Assembly: GCF_029674545.1 (NCBI RefSeq)
Contig: NZ_CP121354.1
Span: 1,922,001 to 1,986,000 of the forward strand
Source: Mesorhizobium sp. WSM4904
Lineage (GTDB): Bacteria > Pseudomonadota > Alphaproteobacteria > Rhizobiales > Rhizobiaceae
Length of the DNA stretch: 64,000 nucleotides
Direction of reading: 5' to 3'
Below, piece after piece: positions 35,549 to 44,225 of the stretch (position 1 is its first letter; each line of letters opens with the position of its first letter). Under the pieces are notes generated by a model, which saw only the letters and a list, made by a program, of their open reading frames with translations, made no database searches and was not told where the DNA came from. The translations under genes were made by a program, and so were the position numbers.

Positions 35549-36085
35549 ATGGGCGATTTTTGGGTTTTTGGCTACGGGTCGCTGATCTGGCGGCCGGGAT
35601 TCGCACATGTCGAGACGCGGCGAGCCCGTCTTTACGGCTATCGCCGGTCGCTTTGTGTCTATTCCTTCGTGCATCGCGGCACACGCGAGCGGCCGGGACT
35701 GGTGCTCGGCCTCGACCGCGGCGGCTCCTGCATCGGCCTTGCCTTCCGCGTGCCCGGCGATCTGCGGGACGAAGTGCTTTCCTATCTGCGCGAGCGCGAG
35801 CTGGTGACCAACGTCTATCTCGAACGCATGCTCGACGTCCGGCTCGACGGAAACGGGGCGGGAGGGGACCGAACGGTCGAGGCGGTCGCCTACATCGTCG
35901 ACCGTGCGCATGAGCAATATGCCGGCGGGCTCGACGCCGGCCATGCCGCGGCAGTCGTTCGCGGCGCCGTCGGCCAGTCGGGCAGGAACGAGGATTATGT
36001 GCTCAGCACGCTCGAGCACCTGAAGGCGCTCGGCATCCGCGACCATTGGCTGGAACAGGTGGGGCGGCAGGTCGCGCCTTCGTGA
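35549..36085 (+). CDS. ChaC-like gamma-glutamylcyclotransferase
   Basis: A 178-residue protein from ATG 35549, beginning 'MGDFWVFGYGSLIWRPGF'. The YGSL motif binds the gamma-glutamyl group and the segment 'VYLERMLDVRL' follows. ChaC proteins cleave glutathione to 5-oxoproline and Cys-Gly. The gene is divergent from DUF2125, with a gap of 123 bases. Confidence 0.92.
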   Translation: MGDFWVFGYGSLIWRPGFAHVETRRARLYGYRRSLCVYSFVHRGTRERPGLVLGLDRGGSCIGLAFRVPGDLRDEVLSYLRERELVTNVYLERMLDVRLDGNGAGGDRTVEAVAYIVDRAHEQYAGGLDAGHAAAVVRGAVGQSGRNEDYVLSTLEHLKALGIRDHWLEQVGRQVAPS

Positions 36086-36202
36086 CGGCCTGGCCCGATC
36101 AAAAAGCAAAACCATGCCTTTGACCTCGGCAAGCCACGACCTAGCTTACCGGCAATCCATTCCCGGGCGTCGCGGCCCATCCCAGCATCACGGAGATCAA
36201 TC

Positions 36203-37150
36203 TTGCAGAAACGCCGTCTCGGTCGTACCGACCTTTCCATCGCGCCGCTGGTTCTGGGGGGCAACGTCTTCGGCTGGACCGCCGACGAGAAGACCTCCTT
36301 CGACCTGCTCGACCGGTTTGCCGAAGCCGGCTTCAATGCCGTCGACACCGCCGATGCCTATTCACGCTGGGCTCCGGGCAACAAGGGGGGCGAATCCGAA
36401 ACCATCATCGGCAACTGGATGAAAAGCCGCGGCAACCGCGACAGGATCGTCGTCATCACCAAGGTCGGCTCCGATATGGGCCAGGGAAAGAAAGACCTCT
36501 CCGCGGCCTATATCGAAAAGGCGGTCGATCAATCGCTGAAGAGGCTGCAGACCGACGTCATCGACCTCTATCTGTCACATTGGCCGGACCCGGCCACGCC
36601 TTACGAGGAGACGCTCGGCGCCTATCAACGCCTGCTCGAGAAAGGCAAGATCCGCTATCCGGGCTGCTCCAATCTCGATGCCGGGCAATTGCGCGCTGCT
36701 CTCGATGTCGCCAGCCTGCGCAGCCTGCCACGGTACGAGATCCTGCAGCCCGAATACAATTTGTACGACCGTTCCTCGCTGGACGGACCGCTGCTCGACC
36801 TCTGCAAGACGGAGGGCCTCGGGGTCATCACCTATTTCAGCCTCGCCAAGGGATTCTTGAGCGGCAAATACCGCGGCAAGGCCGATCTCGGCCAGAGCGA
36901 ACGCGGCGAAGACGTGGCAGAGTATCTCAACGAGCGCGGCATGCGCATCCTCTCCGCGCTCGATGCCGCGGCTGCGCGCCATTCGGCCAAGCAGGCGGAA
37001 GTGGCGCTCGCCTGGATCATGGCGCGGCCGGGCATCACCGCGCCGATCGCAAGTGCCACGACGCCAGCCCAGATGGACAGCCTGATCCGCGCGGCATCGC
37101 TCAAGCTTTCCGCCGACGACATCGCAGCGCTGGACCGGGCCAGCGCCTAG
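36203..37150 (+). CDS. Aldo/keto reductase
   Basis: A 315-residue TIM-barrel oxidoreductase. The start is a TTG, preceded by CGGAG at good spacing, giving 'QKRRLGRTDLSIAPLVLGG'. The catalytic tetrad is visible: Asp48 and Tyr53 in 'VDTADAY', Lys87 in 'VITKVG' and His126 in 'YLSHWPD'. The NADPH site is 'PIASATTPAQMDSLI'. The natural substrate is unknown. Confidence 0.93.
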   Translation: MQKRRLGRTDLSIAPLVLGGNVFGWTADEKTSFDLLDRFAEAGFNAVDTADAYSRWAPGNKGGESETIIGNWMKSRGNRDRIVVITKVGSDMGQGKKDLSAAYIEKAVDQSLKRLQTDVIDLYLSHWPDPATPYEETLGAYQRLLEKGKIRYPGCSNLDAGQLRAALDVASLRSLPRYEILQPEYNLYDRSSLDGPLLDLCKTEGLGVITYFSLAKGFLSGKYRGKADLGQSERGEDVAEYLNERGMRILSALDAAAARHSAKQAEVALAWIMARPGITAPIASATTPAQMDSLIRAASLKLSADDIAALDRASA

Positions 37151-37200
37151 GCGTGTAAGGTAGCGCACGATCGTCCAAGACCTTGTTGGAGCCCTGCGAT

Positions 37201-37228
37201 AATTCCTAGCCGCATCGCGGCAGGAATT
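37201..37228. promoter_or_regulatory. Hairpin just upstream of the LysE family gene
   Basis: AATTCCT and AGGAATT flank GCCGC-ATC-GCGGC, forming a nearly continuous 12-bp stem with one bulged base. It ends next to the GAGG ribosome binding site at 37229-37232, so it could sequester or terminate. It may also be a short repeat unit. Confidence 0.5.
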
Positions 37229-37238
37229 GAGGTTCGGC

Positions 37239-37853
37239 ATGGCCGCAGGAATTGGCGCGCAGTCCTGGCAGCAATTGCTGGCGCTGGTCATGGCGGCGGC
37301 CGTCGTCATGGGCAGTCCCGGTCCGGCGACGATCAGCGTCACCGCCATCGGCGCCGCCTTCGGGCTGCGGCCTTCGCTGGGCTACACTTTGGGCGTCGTG
37401 CTTGGAACGACCGTCGTGCTTCTGGTGGTGGCCGCCGGCCTGGTCGGTGTGCTCGCCTCGATGCCGGGGCTGGCGCCGCTGCTGACGGTCGCTTCGGCCG
37501 CCTACATCCTCTACCTCGCCTTCAGGATCGCGACGGCGCCGCCTCTTGCGGAAAACGAGAACAAGGCGGCGCGCCCTACTTTTCTCGGCGGCTTGATGCT
37601 CGCCGTCGCCAATCCGAAGGCCTATGTGGCGATCGGCGCCGTGTTTGCCGGCGCCTCGGCACAGGCCGATGCGCTCGGCGTGCCAACCAGGCTGCTGGTG
37701 CTGGCAGCGATGATCGTTGCCATCCACGCGATCTGGCTTCTCGCCGGCACTGTTTTCGCGCGGTTGCTGCGCAATCCGCTGGCATCGCGGATCATCAACC
37801 TCGTCTTTGCGGCGACGCTGGTGCTGACCACCGCGCTCGCGGCACTGCCGTGA
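37239..37853 (+). CDS. LysE/RhtB family exporter
   Basis: A 204-residue inner-membrane protein with about six hydrophobic segments. The family mark is 'AAAVVMGSPGPATISVTAIG' followed by 'GYTLGVVLGTTVVLLVVAAG' and 'MLAVANPKAYVAIGAVFAG'. These proteins export amino acids such as lysine, homoserine or threonine. I start at ATG 37239, six bases after GAGG. Confidence 0.92.
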   Translation: MAAGIGAQSWQQLLALVMAAAVVMGSPGPATISVTAIGAAFGLRPSLGYTLGVVLGTTVVLLVVAAGLVGVLASMPGLAPLLTVASAAYILYLAFRIATAPPLAENENKAARPTFLGGLMLAVANPKAYVAIGAVFAGASAQADALGVPTRLLVLAAMIVAIHAIWLLAGTVFARLLRNPLASRIINLVFAATLVLTTALAALP

Positions 37854-37859
37854 GCGGGA

Positions 37860-38660
37860 TCAAGCCTTTGTCGTTGGCGCAGCGCCGAGCTCCGCCAGCC
37901 GCTTCACCGCCGTCGGCGGCAGAGGCGGCGGGTTCGGCGCGCGCGCGGCCTCGACGAGCAGCTCGTCGCAGGCGGCCTCCGTCTCGCCGATCAGCCGCTG
38001 CATGAATTCCTCCTTGCCGAGACCCGGAGGAATGGGCGGCAGGAAGCGGGCCTTGATGGTTCCGGGATAGCGCATGAATTTGCGGCGCGGCCAGTAGAGG
38101 CCGGCGACGTGGGCGACCGGCACCACGGGAACGCCGAGCTGGGTATAAAGCTCGACGATGCCGTATTTGTAGGACGGCTCGGCGCCCGGCGGGCGGCGCG
38201 TGCCTTCCGGATAGATGATGAGCTGACGAGGATTGCGCGCCATCTCCTGCCTGGTCGCGACGACGACCGCTTTCAACGCTTTCGAGCGGCTGCCGCGGTC
38301 GACCGGGATCATGCGCATCTTCATGATGTACCAGCCGAAGAAGGGGATCCAGGTCAGTTCCCGCTTCAGAATATACAAGGCGTCGTCGAGATAAGGAAAA
38401 AAGGCGATCGCGTCCCAGAAGGACTGATGCTTGGGCGCCAGGATGAACGACCCTTCCGGCAGGTTCTCGACGCCCGTGATCTCGCTCCTGGTGCCGGCGA
38501 TCTTGTCGTAGAGCCACATCGAGGTGCGCGACCAGAATTTCGGCACGAACCAGGCGCGGTGGCGCGGCGACAGGAAATAGAAGGGCGTCCAGAAGATCAT
38601 CTGGACGACCAGGCTGAGATAGAAGGCAAGGTTGAACGCCAGCGAGCGGATATAGAGCAT
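37860..38660 (-). CDS. plsC: Lysophospholipid (1-acyl-glycerol-3-phosphate) acyltransferase
   Basis: A 266-residue PlsC-fold protein with an N-terminal hydrophobic segment (residues 5-30). The catalytic motif HX4D is 'HQSFWD' (78-83) and the acceptor motif is 'YPEGTR' (150-155). It should acylate lysophosphatidic acid at the inner membrane. It is convergent with the LysE gene, six bases apart. A paralogue such as an ornithine-lipid acyltransferase cannot be excluded. Confidence 0.92.
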   Translation of the reverse strand: MLYIRSLAFNLAFYLSLVVQMIFWTPFYFLSPRHRAWFVPKFWSRTSMWLYDKIAGTRSEITGVENLPEGSFILAPKHQSFWDAIAFFPYLDDALYILKRELTWIPFFGWYIMKMRMIPVDRGSRSKALKAVVVATRQEMARNPRQLIIYPEGTRRPPGAEPSYKYGIVELYTQLGVPVVPVAHVAGLYWPRRKFMRYPGTIKARFLPPIPPGLGKEEFMQRLIGETEAACDELLVEAARAPNPPPLPPTAVKRLAELGAAPTTKA

Positions 38661-38694
38661 GCGGGAAAGGGCCCGGTGTGGAGGTGTGCGTTGG

Positions 38695-38950
38695 TTACAC
38701 CAAGCGCGGCCAAAAAGAAAACGGCGCCGTGGTCGAACTGCGCCGCTCCTTCAGGCGTGGCGCGGCGAGATCGAGGAAGGCGCGCAGTTTCACCGGCAGC
38801 AGGCCCTGGTCGGCATGAACGAGGCGGACCGGCCAGGGCGGCTGCTCGAACGGCTCGAGCGGCGGCACGCCGGCACGGCGCGCCGCAGCGGAAAGACTGC
38901 CGGCTTCCACCGTGGCGAACGAGCAGGGGAATGGCATCGAGGCGGTCCAT
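38695..38950 (-). pseudogene. LysR family regulator pseudogene, frameshifted and internally deleted
   Basis: The ATG at 38950 encodes 'MDRLDAIPLL', the usual start of a LysR protein. The next expected residues, 'FATVEAGSLSAAARRAGVP', continue in another frame, so there is a frameshift near codon 10. After that point the product jumps to 'EPFEQPPWPVRLVHADQGLL' and 'PVKLRAFLDLAAPRL', the usual extreme C-terminus of LysR proteins. About 230 codons of the effector domain are missing. It lies divergent from the flavin-type oxidase gene it probably once controlled. Confidence 0.85.
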
Positions 38951-39052
38951 CCATTCTTCCAGAAAATGGAAGCTTAGATTGCAGATATGCGTTCTTCCTC
39001 CGGATTTCGGAAGGGGTTAAATACGGTGCTATTTCGTCCGGGGAGCGCCGCC

Positions 39053-39670
39053 ATGAACGCCTTCACCAGCGATGTCGCCTTCACGCCCACGGTCAAGGCC
39101 ATCCAGTCCCGCAAAGGTTCGCGCGAGTCCTATGCTCGCGTCGAGGAGCGCGGCGGCTGGCGGGCGGCGATCACGCCCGATCTCGCCGCCTTCGTCGAGG
39201 CGCAGACCAGCGTGTTCCTGGCGACGGCCAATGGCGGCGGCCAGCCCTATATCCAGCATCGCGGCGGCCCTGCCGGCTTCCTCAAGGCGCTCGACGAGCA
39301 TACGATCGGCTTTGCCGACTTCTCGGGCAACCGGCAGTTCATCACCCAGGGCAATCTTGCGGACAATGCCCAGGCCTTCCTGTTCCTGATCGACTACATG
39401 CTTCGGCAGCGCATCAAGATCTGGGGCCGGGCGCAGGTGATCGAGGACGATCCAGACCTAACGGCAAGGCTGATGCCGGCAAATTACAGGGCGCGATCGG
39501 AGCAGGCGATCCTGTTCACCGTCACGGCCTGGGATGCCAATTGTCCGCAGCACATTCCGCAGCGTTTTGAAGCAGCGGATGTGGCCGCGGCGCTTGCCGA
39601 GCGCGACCGGCGCATAGCAGACCTCGAGCAAGAAGTTGCGCGCCTGCGTGGAGTTGCGACTAAGGGATGA
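39053..39670 (+). CDS. Pyridoxamine 5'-phosphate oxidase-like FMN-binding protein
   Basis: A 205-residue protein from ATG 39053. The split-barrel pattern shows in 'TSVFLATANGGGQPYIQHRG', 'HTIGFADFSGNRQFITQGNL' and 'RIKIWGRAQVIEDDP'. Residues 180-203 form a short coiled coil ('AERDRRIADLEQEVARLRG'). Such proteins bind FMN and reduce unknown substrates; it is not a classical PdxH. The divergent LysR gene beside it is a pseudogene. Its end overlaps the convergent YdcF gene. Confidence 0.9.
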   Translation: MNAFTSDVAFTPTVKAIQSRKGSRESYARVEERGGWRAAITPDLAAFVEAQTSVFLATANGGGQPYIQHRGGPAGFLKALDEHTIGFADFSGNRQFITQGNLADNAQAFLFLIDYMLRQRIKIWGRAQVIEDDPDLTARLMPANYRARSEQAILFTVTAWDANCPQHIPQRFEAADVAAALAERDRRIADLEQEVARLRGVATKG

Positions 39671-40412
39671 CCTGGCCTGGCTGCTTCTCGTCCTTGGCGA
39701 CCGAGGCTTCGGCCAGGGTGACGCCCTCGGCGGTCGGGCGAAGCGGAACGATGCCGCGCGCCAGCGCCAGCACATATTTGCTGTATTCGGTGAGCAGCAC
39801 GCGCAGCGCTTCCGGCTTGGTCAGCCAGCTGCCGTTGCCGAGCTTGGTGTTGACCACCGGATACGGTTCGAGCCGCGCGCCATGCAGCAGCCGGCCCATT
39901 TCCAGCAGGCTGCGCGGCATGTGGTAGTTGTTGGTGACGAGGATGATGCTGCCATAGGCGTGGCTTTCCACCCATTTGGCGCTTTCCTCGGCATTGCCGA
40001 TGGTGTCGAGCGCGGCACGGTCGATGTCGACGCAGCAAGAAAACAGCTGCTTGTCGCCGCCCATCGCCATTTGCAGCTGGCGGCGGCTGGCCGAGGGATG
40101 GACGCCGCTTATCAAGAGCCGCTCGCCCTTGCCCGACGCCAGCAGGTCCATGGCTGCGTCGAGCCGCGACTGGCCTCCGGTGAGCACGATGATGGCATCG
40201 GCCTTGGCCGGATTGACCGGCGTCGTCATGCTGCTGACCTTGTCGGCAAACCAGCCGAAGCCACCAGCGAAAAGCGCCAGCAGGGCAAGCACGAAGAAAC
40301 CGCAGATACGAAGCGCAAATCTGAGGCGACCAGACCTCGCAGACCCAGCGCCGCGCGAAAGCGCCGCTGGCATCCGTCCAGCCGTTCCGATCGAGTCCCG
40401 CGCGTCCATCAT
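39660..40412 (-). CDS. YdcF family protein (DUF218)
   Basis: A 250-residue protein with one N-terminal membrane helix ('LRICGFFVLALLALFAGGFG') and a DUF218 domain: 'ADAIIVLTGGQSRLDAAMDL', 'RLLISGVHPS' and 'ILVTNNYHMPRSLLEMGRLL'. YdcF-like proteins bind SAM or act in envelope carbon metabolism; the role here is unknown. In rhizobia this gene commonly follows ftsEX, as here on the same strand, 168 bases after ftsX. Confidence 0.9.
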   Translation of the reverse strand: MMDARDSIGTAGRMPAALSRGAGSARSGRLRFALRICGFFVLALLALFAGGFGWFADKVSSMTTPVNPAKADAIIVLTGGQSRLDAAMDLLASGKGERLLISGVHPSASRRQLQMAMGGDKQLFSCCVDIDRAALDTIGNAEESAKWVESHAYGSIILVTNNYHMPRSLLEMGRLLHGARLEPYPVVNTKLGNGSWLTKPEALRVLLTEYSKYVLALARGIVPLRPTAEGVTLAEASVAKDEKQPGQVIP

Positions 40413-40580
40413 CCTCAGGTTAATCCTGAAAACATCCTATGGTTAACTCCGAAATGCGCCCTTTCATAGATAAGGCGGCGCACTTTGCGTTACGGCAGCT
40501 GCTCGGTCCGTGATCGTTTTCCTTCCTGAATATAACGGTTTAGACCGGTTCCGTTTTCGTCCCACGGCGTCTCGTCATGA

Positions 40581-41579
40581 TCAGCCCGAGTCCGGCTGGC
40601 GGATGTCGATATCGCTGAGATAGGCGACGACGGTGGCATGCGAGGTCGCCGCCGTGAGCGCGCCGATCACCAGCACCATCAGGCCGACGCCGAGATAGCC
40701 GGTGGAGCCGATGGCGAAATTGCCGAACAGCGCGGTCGCCTGGTCGGCCTCCGGCGTCGCCATGTTGCGCGACGACCACCAGGAAAAGACGATGAACACG
40801 AGAATAGCGGCGGCACCTCCGGCGGCAGCGCCCTTCATGCCGGTGACGAGGAAATGCCAGCGGAATTCGCGCGCGATGAAGCGGGCCTCGGCACCGACGA
40901 AATGCAACACCTCGATGATGTGACCGTTGCCGGCCATGGCGCCGCGCGTGGCGAACACGACCGTCAGCACCGTCGCCGACAATATCAGCGCCAGCACGGC
41001 AAAGCCGATCGTCACCGTCGTGTGCGCCATGGCGACCAGCCGGTCGACCCACGTGCGATGGTCGTCGAGCGCCGCGCTCGGCAGTTTGGGCGTGATCGCG
41101 GCGCGCATGGCGGCGAAGTCGGGCGGGCTGGCCTCGTCGATGGTGACGACGATGAGCCGCGGCACCGGCAGTTCATCGATATTGAGGCCGGTGCCCAGCC
41201 ACGGCTCCAGGAGCCGCGCCGTCGCATCGCGGTCGACGATCCTCGTGCCCTTCACGCCGGGGAATTCGCTGGCGATCTGCGAGGCCTGCGCAAGTGCCGC
41301 CTCCATGTCGAGGCCCTCGACCGGCTTGATCTGGATCGTCGCCTCGCGCGAGATCTGGTTCTCCCACACCGAGGCAGTGTCGCGCACCAGCGTCACGGCG
41401 CCGAAGGTCAGGCAGGACAGGAAGGTCATGATGGCGATGACCAGCACCAGCGCCCGGCCGGCGATGTTCTGCGCCGGCACGATCGGCGCCATCTTGCGCT
41501 GGACGCGCCGAACGGTTGCCGTCGTCTCGGCGGCAGCCTCGTCATGCAGGTGGTGGGCCGGAAGATCAGTCATAGACAT
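40581..41579 (-). CDS. ftsX: Cell division ABC transporter permease FtsX
   Basis: A 332-residue protein with four predicted helices, one near residue 50 ('ALVLVIAIMTFLSCLTFGAV') and three in the C-terminal half. The extracytoplasmic segment after helix one, 'SVWENQISREATIQIKPVEG', is the usual FtsX shape. With FtsE it controls peptidoglycan hydrolases at the septum. It overlaps the end of ftsE by 14 bases, so translation is coupled. Confidence 0.95.
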   Translation of the reverse strand: MSMTDLPAHHLHDEAAAETTATVRRVQRKMAPIVPAQNIAGRALVLVIAIMTFLSCLTFGAVTLVRDTASVWENQISREATIQIKPVEGLDMEAALAQASQIASEFPGVKGTRIVDRDATARLLEPWLGTGLNIDELPVPRLIVVTIDEASPPDFAAMRAAITPKLPSAALDDHRTWVDRLVAMAHTTVTIGFAVLALILSATVLTVVFATRGAMAGNGHIIEVLHFVGAEARFIAREFRWHFLVTGMKGAAAGGAAAILVFIVFSWWSSRNMATPEADQATALFGNFAIGSTGYLGVGLMVLVIGALTAATSHATVVAYLSDIDIRQPDSG

Positions 41580-42225
41580 CCAGCCTTCCGCCGGCGAGAA
41601 TCATGCGGCGCGCATCGACCTGCTCCATCAGGCCGAGGTCGTGGGTGGCGATCACCACGGCGGTGCCAAGCCGGTTGAGCTCGATGAAGAGCCGCAGCAG
41701 GCGGCGCGCCAGCGGCGGATCGACATTGCCGGTCGGCTCGTCGGCAAGCAGGATCTCCGGCTGCTCGATCAGGGCGCGGGCGATCGCTGCGCGCTGCTTC
41801 TCGCCGCCGGACAGTACCGGCGGCAGCACATGCATGCGGTCGCCGAGCCCGACCCATTTCAAAAGCTCGGTGACGTCGGTGCGATAGCCTGCCTCCTCGC
41901 GCCCGCGCACGCGCAGGGGCAGCGCGACGTTCTCGTAAGTGGTCATGTGATCGAGCAGGCGGAAATCCTGGAACACCACGCCGATGCGGCGCCTGAGCAG
42001 CGGCAATTCGCTGCGCGAGATGCGCGAACGGTCCTTGCCGAAAATGGTGATCAGACCGCGCGTCGGCTTCAGCGACATGAAGAGCAGGCGCAGCAAGGTC
42101 GTCTTGCCGGCGCCCGAAGGACCGCTCAGGAACTGAAAGGAGCGCTCCGGAATGTGCAGGGAAATGTCGCGGAGGATCTCCGGACCCATGCCATAGCGGA
42201 GGCCGACATTTTCGAAGCGGATCAC
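41566..42225 (-). CDS. ftsE: Cell division ATP-binding protein FtsE
   Basis: A 219-residue ABC ATPase of exact FtsE length. Walker A is '[14 protein letters not shown]', the signature is 'VLSGGEKQRAAIARALIEQP', Walker B is 'ILLADEPTGNVDP', and the H-loop is 'VIATHDLGLM'. FtsE with FtsX forms the septal complex that activates amidases through periplasmic partners. It is divergent from the conserved membrane protein gene at 42407. Confidence 0.97.
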   Translation of the reverse strand: MIRFENVGLRYGMGPEILRDISLHIPERSFQFLSGPSGAGKTTLLRLLFMSLKPTRGLITIFGKDRSRISRSELPLLRRRIGVVFQDFRLLDHMTTYENVALPLRVRGREEAGYRTDVTELLKWVGLGDRMHVLPPVLSGGEKQRAAIARALIEQPEILLADEPTGNVDPPLARRLLRLFIELNRLGTAVVIATHDLGLMEQVDARRMILAGGRLDVYD

Positions 42226-42406
42226 TTTCGGCGACCTGAAACCTTAGGCGGCGTCCTGCCGGCCTGTTCTCTGCCAAGACCATCGGCCGGCATGGTTAAT
42301 CGTCGGTTAATTTCTGCGCGTTTTAGACGTTTCACAATGGTTCCGGTGGGGAAGCGTTAACCATTTGCGTTTACCCAAAAGCAACGAAGATTGCACTGGG
42401 GCCGTA

Positions 42407-43054
42407 ATGGCTGAAGACAGAACCGCGCGCCCTGTTTCCGGCGAAATCATGACCGGCACGCCGGCAAATGCCGCGCCGGAGCGCGTCATGCTCGACGCGC
42501 CGGCCGACATCGTCGACGCCGACTATGTGGTGCTGCCGCGTTTCGCCGCCCGTTCCGAGCCGACCGTGGCGCCGCCACCGCCGCAAGCGCCCTCGACGCC
42601 ATCCGTCGAAGGCATGGGCATGCTGCGCAAACCGGAGGCCGCGCCCACGCGGCCGGTCTCGCGCGGCGGTCCGATCTTCTGGATCGCCGGAGTGGGCGCC
42701 GCACTCGTCGCTTTCTGGATCTCGGGCGGGCACGCGCTGGTGCGCCAGAGCCCATTGTGGACGACCGCGCAGCCGGCAAGCGCGCTCAGCATTTCCGGCG
42801 TGACGTCACGAATCGATGACTCGGGATTGAAGCCCGTCCTGTTCGTCGACGGCGAGGCAGCCAATGACGGCGCAAGAGCGGAAGCGCTGCCGCCGCTCGA
42901 AATCCGCGTCACCGACAAAGCCAGCAACGTCATCCGCTACAGGCTGGGGACATCCAACCGCTCGCTGGCGCCGGGCGAAAGATTCGGCTTTTCCAGCCGC
43001 CTCGATGTGCCTAGAAACGGTGTCAGGGCCGTATCGGTCACCTTCGCCGGCTGA
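42407..43054 (+). CDS. Single-pass membrane protein divergent from ftsE
   Basis: A 215-residue protein from ATG 42407. A proline-rich cytoplasmic part (residues 50-95) is followed by one helix ('GPIFWIAGVGAALVAFWISG') and a periplasmic domain with 'LSISGVTSRIDDSGLKPVLF' and 'SLAPGERFGFSSRLDVP', like DUF3426. Relatives at this locus in other rhizobia start with an MJ0042-type zinc ribbon (CPxC). No such cysteines are seen here. Loss of the zinc ribbon is an inference from memory of the family. Confidence 0.8.
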   Translation: MAEDRTARPVSGEIMTGTPANAAPERVMLDAPADIVDADYVVLPRFAARSEPTVAPPPPQAPSTPSVEGMGMLRKPEAAPTRPVSRGGPIFWIAGVGAALVAFWISGGHALVRQSPLWTTAQPASALSISGVTSRIDDSGLKPVLFVDGEAANDGARAEALPPLEIRVTDKASNVIRYRLGTSNRSLAPGERFGFSSRLDVPRNGVRAVSVTFAG

Positions 43055-43059
43055 GGCGT

Positions 43060-43189
43060 ATTGATATTCAGGTGAGGCCGGCCTGCAAATAGCGGCTTCC
43101 TGCGCTTCCGGTGCTCACGTACTGAAACGTACGCTCCGCTCCGGTTCTCGGAAGCCACAATTTTCGGCTCGGCCTGACCTGAATCTCAA
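43060..43189. repeat. Large intergenic palindrome, family E
   Basis: Outer arms ATTGATATTCAGGTGAGGCC (43060-43079) and GGCCTGACCTGAATCTCAA (43171-43189) are nearly complementary. Inside, CGGCTTCC pairs with GGAAGCC and GTAC pairs with GTAC around GAAAC. The whole 130-base element can fold into one long hairpin between the membrane protein gene and hpt. Confidence 0.85.
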
Positions 43190-43231
43190 CCCGTCTATCG
43201 ACACCGCTGCCGATTTTTTGAAGGAAAAACG

Positions 43232-43774
43232 ATGCCAGTTGTTCGCGGCAAGGAAATCGAGGTCCTGTTTTCGGCTTCGGCGATCGCCCGGCGTAATCTC
43301 GAACTCGCCAAGGAGATCGCCGGGCGCGACTATCATGACCTGCTTGTGATCTCGATCCTGAAGGGCTCGTTCGTCTTTGCCGCCGATCTCATCCGCGCCA
43401 TGCACGATGTCGGCCTGTCGCCCGAGGTCGAGTTCATCTTCATCTCCAGCTATGGCGCCGGCACCACCAGCGGCGAGGTCAGGGTGCTGCGCGATATCGA
43501 CAACGAGGTCGCCGGACGCGACGTTCTGCTGATCGACGACATCCTCGAATCCGGCAAGACGCTTTCCTTCACACGCGATCTCATGCTGTCGCGCGGCGCC
43601 AGGAGCTGCGCCATTGCGGTGCTGCTCGACAAGCGCATGCGCCGTCAGACCACGCTCAACGCCGACTATGTCGGCTTCGACTGCCCCGACTATTTCGTCG
43701 TCGGCTACGGCATGGACGTGGCGCATGCTTTCCGCGAACTGCCGTTTGTCGGGGTCGTGAAGGGCGACGCGTAA
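43232..43774 (+). CDS. hpt: Hypoxanthine phosphoribosyltransferase
   Basis: A 180-residue type I phosphoribosyltransferase. The PRPP motif is 'VLLIDDILESGKTLSF', with upstream 'LLVISILKGSFVFAADLIRA' and the base-binding 'DYVGFDCPDYFVVGYGMD'. It salvages hypoxanthine and guanine to IMP and GMP. AAGGA just before the ATG is the ribosome binding site. A receiver-domain gene follows 75 bases downstream. Confidence 0.97.
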   Translation: MPVVRGKEIEVLFSASAIARRNLELAKEIAGRDYHDLLVISILKGSFVFAADLIRAMHDVGLSPEVEFIFISSYGAGTTSGEVRVLRDIDNEVAGRDVLLIDDILESGKTLSFTRDLMLSRGARSCAIAVLLDKRMRRQTTLNADYVGFDCPDYFVVGYGMDVAHAFRELPFVGVVKGDA

Positions 43775-43849
43775 GGTCGCGCTCCAAAGACCGCACAGAC
43801 GTTTCGAATTTTCAGAAAACGTCAACGTTTCGGCGGCATCTATCTCGCC

Positions 43850-44221
43850 ATGGCAAAGCTTCTGATCGTCGAGGACGATGAGTCCGTCCGCACCCTCGCC
43901 GCCCGCGCGCTGGAGCGCGACGGGCATACTATCGCCATCGCCGCCGACGGCGCGCAGGGGCTGGCGCTGATCCAGCAGAACCGCGGCGGCTACGATCTCG
44001 TGGTGTCCGACATCCGCATGCCGGAGATGGACGGCATCGAGATGGCGACGGCGGCAGCGAAACAGTACCCGGCGATGAAGATCATGCTGATGACCGGCTA
44101 CGCCGACCAGCGAGAGCGCGCCGAGGAACTGAACGGCATCATCCTCGACGTTGTGCAGAAGCCGTTCACGCTGGCAGAGATCCGCGCCCGCGTCGGTCGG
44201 GCATTGAGCTGCTTCGCCTGA
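43850..44221 (+). CDS. Single-domain response regulator (CpdR-like)
   Basis: A 123-residue receiver domain without output domain. The acidic pocket is 'IVEDDES', the phospho-acceptor is Asp54 in 'VVSDIRMPEMDG', then 'MTGYAD' and the conserved Lys in 'VVQKPF'. CpdR of alphaproteobacteria has this shape and controls ClpXP proteolysis in the cell cycle. The position next to hpt is typical in rhizobia. I call it CpdR-like and do not claim the exact orthologue. Confidence 0.88.
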   Translation: MAKLLIVEDDESVRTLAARALERDGHTIAIAADGAQGLALIQQNRGGYDLVVSDIRMPEMDGIEMATAAAKQYPAMKIMLMTGYADQRERAEELNGIILDVVQKPFTLAEIRARVGRALSCFA

Positions 44222-44225
44222 CTGT

